This document shows, one piece after another, positions 52,581 through 61,231 of a stretch of DNA of 64,000 nucleotides (positions are counted from its first letter, which is position 1; each line of letters starts with the position of its first letter). The stretch is from Georgenia ruanii. GTDB taxonomy: Bacteria > Actinomycetota > Actinomycetes > Actinomycetales > Actinomycetaceae. The position numbers were made by a program, and so were the translations under genes. The notes beneath the pieces were generated by a model. That model saw nothing but the letters and a program-made list of their open reading frames with translations, was not told where the DNA came from and ran no database searches. The stretch is taken from the NCBI RefSeq assembly GCF_009193175.1, contig NZ_VUKE01000008.1, positions 62,001 to 126,000 of the forward strand. The letters are read 5' to 3'.

Positions 52581-53240
52581 TCAGCTCGTCAGTTGCTGCG
52601 TACTCGGCAGGCGGGCGTCCGAGACCATCTCGACGAACAAACGGTGAACGCGCATCTCGCCCCCGATCTCGGGGTGGAAGGCGGTCGCCAGCAGCCTGCC
52701 TTGCCGCACTGCGACGATCTTACCGTCGGCGTCGCCAGCTGCCGGTGCGGCCGCACGGGCGAGCACCTCGACGCCCTCGCCGACCTGCTCGACCCACGGG
52801 GCGCGGATGAACACCGCGTGAAGCGGCGGCTCGCCCTCTCCCGCGCCGAGCGCGGGCGCGGTGAGGTACTGCTCGTGGGAATCGACCTGCCGCCCGAACG
52901 CGTTGCGGCGCACGGTCATGTCGATGCCGCCGAGCGTCGTCTGGTCCGCGGTGGCGCCTGCGACCCGGTCGGCGAGCAGGATCATCCCGGCGCAGGAGCC
53001 GTACACCGGCAGCCCCTCGGCGATCCGCTCGCGCAGCGGCTCGAAGAGGTCGAAGGCGCGGAGCAGCTTCTCCATCGTCGTGGACTCCCCACCGGGGAGG
53101 ACCAGGCCGTCGACGGCGGCGAGCTCGGCCGGGCGGCGCACGGGCAGGGGGCGGGCCCCGGCCCCGGTCAGGGCGGCGACGTGCTCGCGCACGTCGCCCT
53201 GCAGGGCCAGGACACCGACGCTGGGGATGGAGGGACTCAC
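52581..53240 (-). CDS. pdxT: Pyridoxal 5'-phosphate synthase glutaminase subunit
   Basis: Makes ammonia from glutamine for PdxS, 219 residues. Triad amidotransferase motifs: [15 protein letters not shown] near 48, nucleophile in [12 protein letters not shown] near 82, and the His-Glu pair in AFHPEIGG near 190. The GTG at 53240 has TAAGAT eight bases upstream and no ribosome site. Its partner pdxS is 1.5 kb upstream, separated by a NUDIX gene and an oppositely oriented gene, so the two have separate promoters. Confidence 0.95.
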   Translation of the reverse strand: MSPSIPSVGVLALQGDVREHVAALTGAGARPLPVRRPAELAAVDGLVLPGGESTTMEKLLRAFDLFEPLRERIAEGLPVYGSCAGMILLADRVAGATADQTTLGGIDMTVRRNAFGRQVDSHEQYLTAPALGAGEGEPPLHAVFIRAPWVEQVGEGVEVLARAAAPAAGDADGKIVAVRQGRLLATAFHPEIGGEMRVHRLFVEMVSDARLPSTQQLTS

Positions 53241-53248
53241 GTCCAACC

Positions 53249-53254
53249 ATCTTA
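53249..53254 (-). promoter_or_regulatory. -10 box of pdxT-yebC
   Basis: TAAGAT, a good -10, ends eight bases before the pdxT GTG. It sits 19 bases from the oppositely directed -10 at 53274, so the two promoters overlap and may compete. Confidence 0.5.
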
Positions 53255-53273
53255 GGACCCGGGCGAGGTGGGC

Positions 53274-53279
53274 TAGCGT
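53274..53279 (+). promoter_or_regulatory. -10 box of the hotdog-like gene
   Basis: TAGCGT ends seven bases before the GTG at 53287 with no ribosome site. The two start codons of the divergent pair are only 46 bases apart. Confidence 0.5.
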
Positions 53280-53286
53280 GCGGGGC

Positions 53287-54027
53287 GTGAGCGCCCCCGT
53301 CCTCGACCGCGTGAGCACGCCCTTCGTCGTCCCGGCCCGCTTCTGCGGCCCGCCGGCCTCCGGGAACGGCGGCTGGGTCAGCGGGCACGCCGCCGGTCTG
53401 CTCACGGAGCCGGGTGGGCCGGCCGTCAGCGTGCGGCTGCTGAGCCCTCCCCCGCTGGACACGGCGATGGAGGTGCGCCGCGACGACGCCGGGATCGAGG
53501 TGCTCGACGGCCCGCACGGGGTGCTGCGCGCGGGGCCGGCCACCGGTCCGCTCGCCGGCGACGTGCCGGGGCCGGTGGGCTACGCCGAGGCCGTCGCGGC
53601 CGCGGGTGGTTTCCCGGGGCTGCACGACCACCCCTTCCCGGGTTGCTTCGTGTGCGGCACCGACCGGGACCCAGCGGACGGCCTGGCCCTGCGCCCGGGC
53701 CCGACCGACGGCGGGAGCGTGTTCGCCGCGGCGTGGGTGCCGCGGGAGAGTTCCGTGGAGATGGCGTGGGCGGCGCTGGACTGCCCGGGCGCCTGGGCGC
53801 TGGGGTTCGCCGGCCGGCCGATGGTGCTCGGCACCATGACCGCCCAGGTCCGCGAGCTGCCGGAGGTCGGCGCGGCGCACGTGGTCGTCGCGTGGCCGCA
53901 GGGGGTGGTGGGCCGCAAGCACCACAGCGGCACGGCCCTGTACACCGAGGACGGGCGGCTGCTCGCCCGCGCCGACGCCATCTGGATCGCCGTCGACCCG
54001 GCGCTGGTGCGCCCCGCGCGGGGCTGA
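53287..54027 (+). CDS. Hotdog/thioesterase-like protein
   Basis: A 246-residue soluble protein. [16 protein letters not shown] near residue 18, [23 protein letters not shown] in substance near 115 and a C-terminal [20 protein letters not shown] fit actinobacterial double-hotdog proteins related to acyl-CoA thioesterases. The CxxCG-like CFVCG segment is conserved in this group as I recall it. No catalytic assignment is possible from sequence. It is divergent from pdxT and converges with a NUDIX gene. Confidence 0.7.
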   Translation: MSAPVLDRVSTPFVVPARFCGPPASGNGGWVSGHAAGLLTEPGGPAVSVRLLSPPPLDTAMEVRRDDAGIEVLDGPHGVLRAGPATGPLAGDVPGPVGYAEAVAAAGGFPGLHDHPFPGCFVCGTDRDPADGLALRPGPTDGGSVFAAAWVPRESSVEMAWAALDCPGAWALGFAGRPMVLGTMTAQVRELPEVGAAHVVVAWPQGVVGRKHHSGTALYTEDGRLLARADAIWIAVDPALVRPARG

Positions 54028-54160
54028 GGGCCGCGACGCGGCGATCGCGGCAGGTAGAACAGGCGCGCTCAGCGAGATCTGCAGCGGCCGCCGGCGGTGC
54101 CGCGGCCGATACCGGTGCCCCACGCGCCCCCGTCGCCGGCGCGTCTGGCTCGTGCCCGGA

Positions 54161-54715
54161 TCACACGGAGGACTCGTCCAGGTGCGGCGTGGTGCCGTCC
54201 CACCCGCCCAGCAGGGTGCGCACGAGCTCGGGCAGCGGCGTGGGGTAGACGACCGTCCCATCCGCGACCGCGGCGTCGAGCGCGTCGAGGTCCCACCAGC
54301 GCACCTCGTCGAGGACGTCGCGCTCGAGCTCGGTCCAGCCGTCGTCGGAGAAGTCGTGCGCGCCGGAGACCCGGGCGAGGAAGAACTCCTCGTCCTGCCG
54401 GCACGTCACCCGCGCGAAGTCGAACAACGCGCTGCGGGTGAGCACCGGCCCGACCAGGTCGTCCGGGGCCACGACCAGCCCGGTCTCCTCGAACACCTCC
54501 CGGGCGGCGCCCGCCCGCACGTCCTCGCCGTCGTCGAGCCCCCCGCCCACGGTGAACCACCACGAGCGGGTGACCTCGCCGGCGTCGTGCCCCCGCACGA
54601 GCAGGACGCGGTCCGCCTCGTCGACCACGATGACGCGGGCGGCGCGCCGGAACGGCACGCCGTCCGGGCCCGGCACCCAGTCGGGCCCGAGCCCGTACGT
54701 CAGCGCGTCAGGCAC
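54161..54715 (-). CDS. NUDIX hydrolase
   Basis: A 184-residue NUDIX-fold pyrophosphohydrolase. The Nudix box is complete: GGGLDDGED, RAGAAREVFEETGL, giving Gx5Ex7REVxEExGL near residues 57-79. The N-terminal strand ARVIVVDEADRVLLVRGHD is typical. The substrate cannot be told. GTG 54715 lies 9 bases after the pdxS stop, so it is probably in the pdxS unit. Confidence 0.9.
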   Translation of the reverse strand: MPDALTYGLGPDWVPGPDGVPFRRAARVIVVDEADRVLLVRGHDAGEVTRSWWFTVGGGLDDGEDVRAGAAREVFEETGLVVAPDDLVGPVLTRSALFDFARVTCRQDEEFFLARVSGAHDFSDDGWTELERDVLDEVRWWDLDALDAAVADGTVVYPTPLPELVRTLLGGWDGTTPHLDESSV

Positions 54716-54724
54716 CGCGCGGGC

Positions 54725-55645
54725 TCACCAGCCGCGCTCGGCGAGCCGGTGCGGGACGGGGATGTCGTCGACGTTGATGCCGACCATGGCCTCGCCCAGG
54801 CCGCGGGAGACCTCGGCGATGACGCTCGGGTCGTCGTAGAACGTCGTCGCCTTGACGATGGCGGCGGCGCGCTGGGCGGGGTTGCCGGACTTGAAGATGC
54901 CCGAGCCCACGAAGACGCCCTCGGCGCCCAGCTGCATCATCATGGCCGCGTCCGCCGGGGTGGCGATGCCGCCGGCGGTGAACAGCACGACGGGCAGCTT
55001 GCCCTTCTCGGCGACCTCCTTGACGAGGTCGTACGGCGCCTGCAGCTCCTTGGCCGCGAGGTACAGCTCGTCCTCGGGCAGGCTCTGCAGCCGGCGGATC
55101 TCGTCGCGGATGGCGCGCATGTGCGTCGTGGCGTTCGAGACGTCCCCGGTGCCGGCCTCGCCCTTGGAGCGAATCATCGCCGCGCCCTCGGTGATGCGGC
55201 GCAGCGCCTCGCCGAGGTTGGTCGCCCCGCACACGAACGGCACGGTGAACTGCCACTTGTCGATGTGGTGGGAGTAGTCGGCCGGGGTGAGCACCTCGGA
55301 CTCGTCGACGTAGTCCACGCCAAGGGCCTGCAGCACCTGCGCCTCGACGAAGTGGCCGATGCGGGCCTTGGCCATGACGGGGATGGTGACGGCGTCGATG
55401 ATGCCGTCGATCATGTCGGGGTCGCTCATCCGCGACACGCCGCCCTGGGCGCGGATGTCGGCGGGTACCCGCTCGAGGGCCATGACGGCGACGGCGCCGG
55501 CGTCCTCGGCGATCTTCGCCTGGTCGGGGGTGACGACGTCCATGATGACGCCGCCCTTGAGCATCTCGGCCATCCCCCGCTTGACGCGGGCGGTGCCCTG
55601 CTGCGTGGTGGCCTGCTCGGTGACGGCGAACTCGTTCTCTGACAC
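54725..55645 (-). CDS. pdxS: Pyridoxal 5'-phosphate synthase subunit PdxS
   Basis: Lyase subunit that makes vitamin B6 cofactor from ribose 5-phosphate, glyceraldehyde 3-phosphate and ammonia, 306 residues. Signatures: [20 protein letters not shown] near 30, the active lysine in [16 protein letters not shown] near 90, and [20 protein letters not shown] near 220. GTG 55645 follows AAGG at seven bases. TAGACT about 35 bases upstream may be its -10 box. The NUDIX gene follows directly. Confidence 0.97.
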   Translation of the reverse strand: MSENEFAVTEQATTQQGTARVKRGMAEMLKGGVIMDVVTPDQAKIAEDAGAVAVMALERVPADIRAQGGVSRMSDPDMIDGIIDAVTIPVMAKARIGHFVEAQVLQALGVDYVDESEVLTPADYSHHIDKWQFTVPFVCGATNLGEALRRITEGAAMIRSKGEAGTGDVSNATTHMRAIRDEIRRLQSLPEDELYLAAKELQAPYDLVKEVAEKGKLPVVLFTAGGIATPADAAMMMQLGAEGVFVGSGIFKSGNPAQRAAAIVKATTFYDDPSVIAEVSRGLGEAMVGINVDDIPVPHRLAERGW

Positions 55646-55679
55646 GGTGACCTTCTGCGGATGGGGGGCTGACGCCTCG

Positions 55680-55685
55680 AGTCTA
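55680..55685 (-). promoter_or_regulatory. -10 box of pdxS
   Basis: TAGACT is 34 bases before the pdxS GTG. Together with the AAGG ribosome site this is a conventional short leader, unlike the leaderless pdxT. Confidence 0.45.
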
Positions 55686-55773
55686 GTCGTGTCGCCGTGC
55701 GGCCCGTGCCGGTCTGCCCGACGGTGGACGAGCGCGCCCACCGCGCGCCCGCCAGGTGGTCGCCAGGCCGCCG

Positions 55774-56979
55774 TCACACCGCCCCGGCGCCCGTGACCGC
55801 CGCCCGGCTGCGCACCACCTGCTCGAGCAGCTCCTGCTCGTCGCGGCGCACGCGCGGGTCGTACCGCCCGGACAGCGCGCGCTGGCGGGTGTAGGCCAGC
55901 GAGGTCGCCGACGCCTGGAAGTCCCGCATGGCCCGCTCGGCGGCCGGGCCGCGGGTGGCGGCCCAGGCGCGGGCGCGGCGCCGGCCCGGCATCGAGGTCA
56001 GCATGGTGACCTCGAAGGGGGTGAACCAGCCGGCCTGGGCGTATTCCCCCAGCCGTCGGGCGATCGTTCGCCGCTCGTCGGAGCGCAGCCAGAGCACGAG
56101 CAGGATCAGTCCGACGAACAGCGGCACCTGGAACCCCCAGTACACGGCGTCGGACGCCCCGAGCACCGCGGAGGCGTTCCACACCGCGTGCAGCGCCATC
56201 GCCGCGACCACGCCCACCGGGAAGAGCACCACCCATGCCGCTCCCGAGCGCCGGGAGGCCAGGCCCAGGGCGATGCCGGTGCACGCGGTGAAGGTCACGT
56301 GCGCGAACGGCGAGTAGATCGCGCGCGCCACGAAGACCTGCGAGAGGGCCTCGCGGTACTGCACGAAGTACAGAACGTTCTCGGTGAAGGCGAAGCCGGC
56401 CGCCACCACCGCGGCGTAGACGATGCCGTCGACCGGCCCGTCCACCGCGCGCCGCCGCAGCAGGAAGATCAGCAGCACCCCGGCGCCCTTGGCGAGCTCC
56501 TCGACCACCGGCGCACCGACCACCGTGCCGAACGCCTCCGCCTGGTCGGGGCTGCCGGTGACGGCGTAGACGCTGAGAGCGATGAGGTCGTTGAGGAACA
56601 GCGCGACGGCGGCCGCCACCCCGATCCCCCACGCGAGCGCCGCGGCGAGCAGGCCGCGCGGCTCGGGCTCCCACCGGTCGACCCAGCGCACGGTGGCCAG
56701 GACGACGACCAGCGGGACGAAGGCGAGCGCCCCCGCCAGCGCGGTCGCCCCGGTGCCGCCCACGGCGAGCACGGTGGACAGCACCCACAGCGCCCCGACG
56801 AGCCCGAGGGCGACGCCGGCCACCTCGACCGCCAGCGTCGCAGCGTGCCGGCGCGGCACCGGGCCCCACTGGGGCCGCCCCGGCAGCTGGGCCTCCGGGG
56901 TCACGGCCGCAGGGCGCGGGGGCGGGCCGGCGCGGCGCCCCACGCGGCCCGACGGCGGGGGCAGGTTCGGACCGCTCAC
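55774..56979 (-). CDS. PrsW-family membrane protease
   Basis: A membrane protein of 401 residues with about eight hydrophobic segments after a Pro-rich head. Family motifs: [12 protein letters not shown] near 165, [10 protein letters not shown] near 195, [13 protein letters not shown] near 230 and ALHAVWN near 265, which hold the Glu-Glu, Glu and His residues of the glutamic-type intramembrane protease. PrsW in Bacillus cleaves an anti-sigma factor; the target here is unknown. I prefer GTG 56979 because TAGGGT ends seven bases upstream; GTG 56988 overlaps that box. Confidence 0.88.
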   Translation of the reverse strand: MSGPNLPPPSGRVGRRAGPPPRPAAVTPEAQLPGRPQWGPVPRRHAATLAVEVAGVALGLVGALWVLSTVLAVGGTGATALAGALAFVPLVVVLATVRWVDRWEPEPRGLLAAALAWGIGVAAAVALFLNDLIALSVYAVTGSPDQAEAFGTVVGAPVVEELAKGAGVLLIFLLRRRAVDGPVDGIVYAAVVAAGFAFTENVLYFVQYREALSQVFVARAIYSPFAHVTFTACTGIALGLASRRSGAAWVVLFPVGVVAAMALHAVWNASAVLGASDAVYWGFQVPLFVGLILLVLWLRSDERRTIARRLGEYAQAGWFTPFEVTMLTSMPGRRRARAWAATRGPAAERAMRDFQASATSLAYTRQRALSGRYDPRVRRDEQELLEQVVRSRAAVTGAGAV

Positions 56980-56986
56980 CTGCGCC

Positions 56987-56992
56987 ACCCTA
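56987..56992 (-). promoter_or_regulatory. -10 box of the PrsW-like gene
   Basis: TAGGGT ends seven bases before the GTG at 56979. This spacing decides the start codon. Confidence 0.5.
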
Positions 56993-57024
56993 GGGTCCGG
57001 CGCCGGCTCACTCGTTCAGGAGGG

Positions 57025-57114
57025 CGTCGTCCATGTCGAACGGCTCGGGCAGCGGCGCCGGGTCAGTCGTCCGGGAGGCCGTCGTCCATGTCGAACGGCT
57101 CGGGCAGCGGCGCC
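57025..57114. repeat. 35-bp direct repeat at the 3' end of the LemA-like gene
   Basis: The 35 bases at 57080-57114 recur exactly at 57025-57059, 55 bases apart. The first encodes the end of the protein (PLPEPFDMDD); the second lies after its stop and would encode the same residues in another frame followed by its own stop. It looks like a tandem duplication of the gene end. Confidence 0.85.
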
Positions 57115-57671
57115 CGCCCGGCCAGGTGGAAGGTCCGCACCACCCACCGGGCGCGGACCTCGCGCACCCGCTGGACGTGGGCGTTGTGGAAGCGGCGCGC
57201 CACCTGCAGGCGGTACCAGGACCGCTGCAGATGGCCGAGCACCTCGGTGGCGCGCGGGTCGGCCGCCAGCGCCGCCCGGTCCTCCGGCTCGCCCAGCACC
57301 GTGCGCAGCGTGCGGCTGAGCTCGCTCTCCACCAGGCCGCGGTCGGGGGCGTCGTCGACGGCGGCTCCCTCACCGAGCGGGTCGGAGCCCGGGGCGCCCT
57401 CCAGCCCGTCCCGGACGAGCCCGGCCGGGGCGGCGTCGATGGCGCGCAGTGCGACGTCGGTGACCACGATCGCCTCGGCGGGGTCGAGCGCGCCGGAGGC
57501 GGCGAGCTCGGTGGCCGCCGTCGCCCGCCGGACCAGCTGGGTCTCCAGGGTCGCGCGCGAGCGCAGCACCGTACGGTGCAGCCGGTCCACCCGGGAGGCC
57601 TGCACCCACAGCGCCCAGCCGAGGAGCACGACCACCACGACGCCGAGCAGCACCCAGTCGCTGAGGTTCAC
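57063..57671 (-). CDS. LemA-like single-helix membrane protein
   Basis: A 202-residue protein with one N-terminal helix (WVLLGVVVVVLLGWALW, about 6-22) and a helical body (ASRVDRLHRTVLRSRATLETQLVRR) like LemA proteins. The end APLPEPFDMDDGLPDD is a tail I recall from actinobacterial homologues in this operon position. Function is unknown. GTG 57671 overlaps the pimA stop as GTGA, so it is the last gene of thrS-HIT-pgsA-acyltransferase-pimA. Its 3' end is partly duplicated downstream. Confidence 0.75.
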   Translation of the reverse strand: MNLSDWVLLGVVVVVLLGWALWVQASRVDRLHRTVLRSRATLETQLVRRATAATELAASGALDPAEAIVVTDVALRAIDAAPAGLVRDGLEGAPGSDPLGEGAAVDDAPDRGLVESELSRTLRTVLGEPEDRAALAADPRATEVLGHLQRSWYRLQVARRFHNAHVQRVREVRARWVVRTFHLAGRAPLPEPFDMDDGLPDD

Positions 57672-58894
57672 GAGCGCTCCTCCCCGCCGCTGAGGGCCTG
57701 GATGCCGCCGCCGGTGACGGCCTTGCTGGCGGCGCGCAGCCGGCCGAACATCGTGCGTGAGCGCGGGTCCTCGCTCACGCGGGCGTGCGCGGTGGACAGC
57801 ACCATGTCGTAGACGGCGAGCACCTGGCTCGTCACGGTCGACCAGTCGTAGCGGCGCACCGCGCTGGCGGCGCGCTCGACCACCGGCACGGTGCCCGCCC
57901 GGTCGCCGAGCACCTCGACGAGGGTCCGGCCCAGGCTGAGGGGGTCCCCGCGGCTGAAGAGCCGGCCGAGGCGGCCGCCGTCGAGCACGGCCTGGAAGGC
58001 GGGGATGTCGGCGGCGACGACGAGCGAGCCGGCGCTCATCGCCTCGACGAGCACGATGCCGAAGCTCTCCCCGCCGGTCTGCGGGGCGACGTAGGCGTCC
58101 ACCGAGGCGAACAGGCTGGCCTTGTCCTCGTCGCTGACGCCCCCGAGGAAGGTCACGGCGTCGCCGTACCGGGCCAGCGCGGCCCGCTCCTGCGCGGCCT
58201 CGCCGCGCCCGGCCACGAGGAAGCGGGCACCGGGGAACTCCGCGAGCACCGGGCCGACGGCCTCGGCGAGGATGGGCAGGCCCTTGCGCGGCTCGTCGAG
58301 CCGGCCGAGGAACGCCACGGTCGGCCGGGCGTCGCTGCCCTCCCACTCGGGCCGGCGGGCGGCGCCGGCGAACCGGTCGACGTAGACGCCGTTGGGGACG
58401 ACGACGGCGTCCCCGCCCAGGTGCTGGACGAGGGTGCGCCGGGCCTCCTCCGAGACGGCGATGCGCCCGGTGATCTTCTCGAGCATCGGCACGACCACCG
58501 GGGAGATCGCCTGCAGCGCGCGGGACCGCTCCATGGAGGTGTGGAAGGTGGCGACCACCGGCCCGTCGGCCACCCACAGGGCGAGCATGCTCAGCGAGGG
58601 GATCATCGGCTCGTGGATGTGCAGCAGGTCGAAGTCGCCCTGCTCCACCCAGCGGCGCACCCGGCCGGCGACGACCGGGCCGAAGTTCAGCCGGGCCACC
58701 GACCCGTTGTACGGGATGGCGACGGTGCGCCCGGTGGACACGACGTAGTCGGGCACCGGGGTGGAGTCCTCGGCGGGGGCGAGCACGGAGACGGTGTGAC
58801 CGCGGCGGATCAGCTCCTCGGCGAGGTCGCGGACGTGGAACTGCACCCCGCCCGGCGCGTCGAAGGAGTACGGGCAGACGATCCCGACCCGCAT
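57668..58894 (-). CDS. pimA: Phosphatidylinositol mannosyltransferase
   Basis: GT4-family, GT-B fold enzyme of 408 residues that adds the first mannose from GDP-mannose to phosphatidylinositol. Signatures: MRVGIVCPYSFDAPGGVQFHV at the start with the acceptor-side GGVQ loop, LLHIHEPMIPSLS near 95, FHTSMERS near 120, FLGRLDEPRKGL near 205 and the nucleotide-sugar motif GGESFGIVLVEAMSAG near 285. Its ATG shares one base with the upstream acyltransferase stop (TGATG). Context with pgsA and acyltransferase supports PIM synthesis. Confidence 0.94.
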   Translation of the reverse strand: MRVGIVCPYSFDAPGGVQFHVRDLAEELIRRGHTVSVLAPAEDSTPVPDYVVSTGRTVAIPYNGSVARLNFGPVVAGRVRRWVEQGDFDLLHIHEPMIPSLSMLALWVADGPVVATFHTSMERSRALQAISPVVVPMLEKITGRIAVSEEARRTLVQHLGGDAVVVPNGVYVDRFAGAARRPEWEGSDARPTVAFLGRLDEPRKGLPILAEAVGPVLAEFPGARFLVAGRGEAAQERAALARYGDAVTFLGGVSDEDKASLFASVDAYVAPQTGGESFGIVLVEAMSAGSLVVAADIPAFQAVLDGGRLGRLFSRGDPLSLGRTLVEVLGDRAGTVPVVERAASAVRRYDWSTVTSQVLAVYDMVLSTAHARVSEDPRSRTMFGRLRAASKAVTGGGIQALSGGEERS

Positions 58895-59883
58895 CAGCCG
58901 CGCCCCTCGGGCGCGCCGGCGGGGCTCTCCCCCGCCGCCTGCCGCGCCCGCTCGGCGGACCGGGCGAGCCGGCCGGCGTCGAGGTCGGCGAGGAAGACCT
59001 TCTGGAGCATGTGCCAGGCGTCGGGGTGCCGGCGCAGCTGGGCGCCCACCCAGTCGGCCCACCGCTGGGTGAGGTCCGCGACGGTGGCCTGCTCTCCGGG
59101 CCGGTCCAGCCGGGGGCTGAACTCGACCACCAGGCCCCACGGCCCGCCCGCCGCGCGGCGGCGCGCCCCCCGCAGCCGCTCGTGGCGGATCATCACGGCG
59201 TGCAGGGCCTGCCCGGCAGCCTTGCTCAGGGCCGCCGGGCCGGGCGCCATCCGGGCCGGGTGGCCGGCGAGGTCGACCTCGACGCCGGTGCTGGACAGGT
59301 CCCGGTCGGCCAGCAGCGGGACCAGGTAGGTGCCGGTGCGCGACAGGCGCAGCAGCTCCCGGAAGACGTTGCCGCCCTTCTCCAGCGGGATGATCGTCAT
59401 GCCGAGGCCGGTGCGGAACCGCAGGAAGCCCTGGAAGACCTCCTCGGGCTCGAGGTGCTCGGCGACGGTGAGGACCTGGGCGAGCTCGCGGGTGCCCCAG
59501 GCGCCGGCGAGGTCCCAGTTGCCCGAGTGCGACAGGGCGCACTGCACCGAGCGCCCGGCGGCGAACTCGGCGCGCAGGGGGGCGTCGCCGATCACCCGCA
59601 CCCGGGCTTCGATCTGCGCGCGGGCCAGGCGGGGCAGCTGGAAGGACTCGCGGTAGTAGCGCAGATAGCCGCGCATGTTCTCCCGGGAGAGGCGGCGCAG
59701 GGCCCGGCGGGACAGGTCCGGGCGCAGCCGGGCCAGGTTCGTCTCGAGCTGGCGCACCCCGGCGCCGTGGGCGAGCCAGGCGGCGTCGGCCACGGCGGTG
59801 AAGGCGGCGCGCGCCACCGGCTCGGGGAGGCGCTCGACGCCGCGCTGGGCGAGCCGGAACACGCGGGCGATGTCGAGGCTCAC
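58894..59883 (-). CDS. PatA/HtrB-like phosphatidylinositol mannoside acyltransferase
   Basis: A 329-residue membrane-peripheral acyltransferase of the LpxL/HtrB family, probably acylating the mannose of PIM. The catalytic HxxxxD motif is ALSHSGNWDLAGAWG near residue 120. Further conserved segments are ENMRGYLRYYRESFQLPR near 72, IPLEKGGNVFRELLR near 168 and VEFSPRLDRP near 255. GTG 59883 overlaps the pgsA stop as GTGA. The PIM role rests on position between pgsA and pimA, as in mycobacteria. Confidence 0.9.
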   Translation of the reverse strand: MSLDIARVFRLAQRGVERLPEPVARAAFTAVADAAWLAHGAGVRQLETNLARLRPDLSRRALRRLSRENMRGYLRYYRESFQLPRLARAQIEARVRVIGDAPLRAEFAAGRSVQCALSHSGNWDLAGAWGTRELAQVLTVAEHLEPEEVFQGFLRFRTGLGMTIIPLEKGGNVFRELLRLSRTGTYLVPLLADRDLSSTGVEVDLAGHPARMAPGPAALSKAAGQALHAVMIRHERLRGARRRAAGGPWGLVVEFSPRLDRPGEQATVADLTQRWADWVGAQLRRHPDAWHMLQKVFLADLDAGRLARSAERARQAAGESPAGAPEGRG

Positions 59884-60557
59884 GAGGCGGCACCCTCGGG
59901 CGTGGGCGCGCTGTCCTGCCCGTCCGCCGTGCTGTCCCGGCCGGCGGCCCGGGCCTGGACGTAGACGGTGCGCATGCGCTGGACCACGGTGACGGCGCTG
60001 GCGGCGGCGAGCAGGCCCAGCGCGGCGGTCATGACCCAGGCGGGCAGGCCGAGCCCGACGAGCAGGGTCGCGGCGAGGGCGAGGACCAGCCGGTCGGCGC
60101 GCTCGGCGAGCCCGACGTTCGCCGTCATGCCCAGGCCCTCGGCGCGCGCCTTGGCGTAGGGCACCACCCCGCCGAGCACCAGGCAGGCGAGGGCGAGGGC
60201 CGCCGTCCAGGCACCCAGGGCGCCCTCGACGTGGTGCAGCGCCCACAGCAGCAGCCCGGAGAACAGGGCGGCGTCGGCGATGCGGTCCATCGTGGAGTCG
60301 AGGAACGCGCCCCAGCGTGAGACCCGGTCGGTCATCCGGGCCATCTGCCCGTCGAGGTTGTCGGCGACGACGAGCGCGCCGACGACGAGCGCGCCGGCGG
60401 TCAGGTGGTCGGTGGGCAGCAGCGTCAGGGCCGCGACGGTGGTGGCGGCGGTGCCGCCGACGGTGACGACGTCGGGGCTGACGCCCAGCCGGACCAGCAC
60501 GCGGGCGGCCGGGCCGAAGACCGCCGCGGCGAAGCCGCGCCCGCTCCTGCTGAGCAC
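59880..60557 (-). CDS. pgsA: CDP-alcohol phosphatidyltransferase (phosphatidylinositol phosphate synthase type)
   Basis: Integral membrane enzyme of 225 residues that joins CDP-diacylglycerol with, most likely, inositol phosphate. The family motif is seen as DNLDGQMAR, then WGAFLDSTMDRIAD, giving DGx2ARx8Gx3Dx3D near residues 66-90. About six hydrophobic helices. The last 25 residues are a polar tail. GTG 60557 shares its last base with the TAG of the HIT gene. With the acyltransferase and PimA genes behind it this matches the PIM operon of mycobacteria. Confidence 0.92.
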   Translation of the reverse strand: MLSRSGRGFAAAVFGPAARVLVRLGVSPDVVTVGGTAATTVAALTLLPTDHLTAGALVVGALVVADNLDGQMARMTDRVSRWGAFLDSTMDRIADAALFSGLLLWALHHVEGALGAWTAALALACLVLGGVVPYAKARAEGLGMTANVGLAERADRLVLALAATLLVGLGLPAWVMTAALGLLAAASAVTVVQRMRTVYVQARAAGRDSTADGQDSAPTPEGAAS

Positions 60558-61231
60558 TAGCGCACCGCCTCCTCGCCGGCCGGGGCGCCAGCGGCACCGG
60601 CGGCGCCCGCGGCGCCGGCCAGCCGGGCCCATCCGTCGGCGAGGAGCCCGCGGGTGTCGCCCAGCACCTGCGGCAGCGCCTTGGTGCGCGCGACGATCGG
60701 GAAGAAGTTCGCGTCCCCGCCCCACCGGGGCACCACGTGCTGGTGCAGGTGCGCGGCGATCCCCGCGCCGGCCACGGCGCCCTGGTTCATCCCGAGGTTG
60801 AACCCGTGCGGCGCGGAGACCGCGGTGAGCACCCGCATGGCCGTGGCCGTGAGCACGCCGACCTCCTCGCGCTCGGCGTCGGTGAGGTCGGTGAAGCCGG
60901 CCACGTGCCGGTAGGGGCACACCAGCAGGTGACCGGGGTTGTACGGGTAGAGGTTGAGCACCACGAAGGCCAGCTCGCCGCGGTGGACGATGAGACCGTC
61001 CTCGTCGCTGCGGGAGGGCGCCCGGCAGAACGGGCACGCCTGCTCGCCGTCGTCGTCGGGGCGGTCCTCGCCGTCGATGTAGGCCATGCGGTGCGGGGTC
61101 CACAGTCGCTGGAAGGCGTCCGGCACGCCGGCGAAGTCCGCCGCCGGCTCGGCCTGGGGCCGGGCGCCCGCCGTCCCGGCGCCGGCGCCCGCCGTCCCGG
61201 CGCCGGCGGTCCCGGCGCGCTGCTCGTCCAT
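60557..61231 (-). CDS. HIT-domain nucleotide hydrolase/transferase
   Basis: A 224-residue HIT-family protein. A 30-residue Gly/Ala/Thr-rich head comes first, then a zinc-type CPFC near residue 66, VVLNLYPYNPGHLLVCPYRH near 90, and the histidine triad HLHQHVVPRW near 160. Actinobacterial relatives act as Ap4A phosphorylases or nucleotide hydrolases. ATG 61231 shares one base with the thrS stop (TGATG). It ends in an Ala/Gly repeat. Confidence 0.92.
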   Translation of the reverse strand: MDEQRAGTAGAGTAGAGAGTAGARPQAEPAADFAGVPDAFQRLWTPHRMAYIDGEDRPDDDGEQACPFCRAPSRSDEDGLIVHRGELAFVVLNLYPYNPGHLLVCPYRHVAGFTDLTDAEREEVGVLTATAMRVLTAVSAPHGFNLGMNQGAVAGAGIAAHLHQHVVPRWGGDANFFPIVARTKALPQVLGDTRGLLADGWARLAGAAGAAGAAGAPAGEEAVR

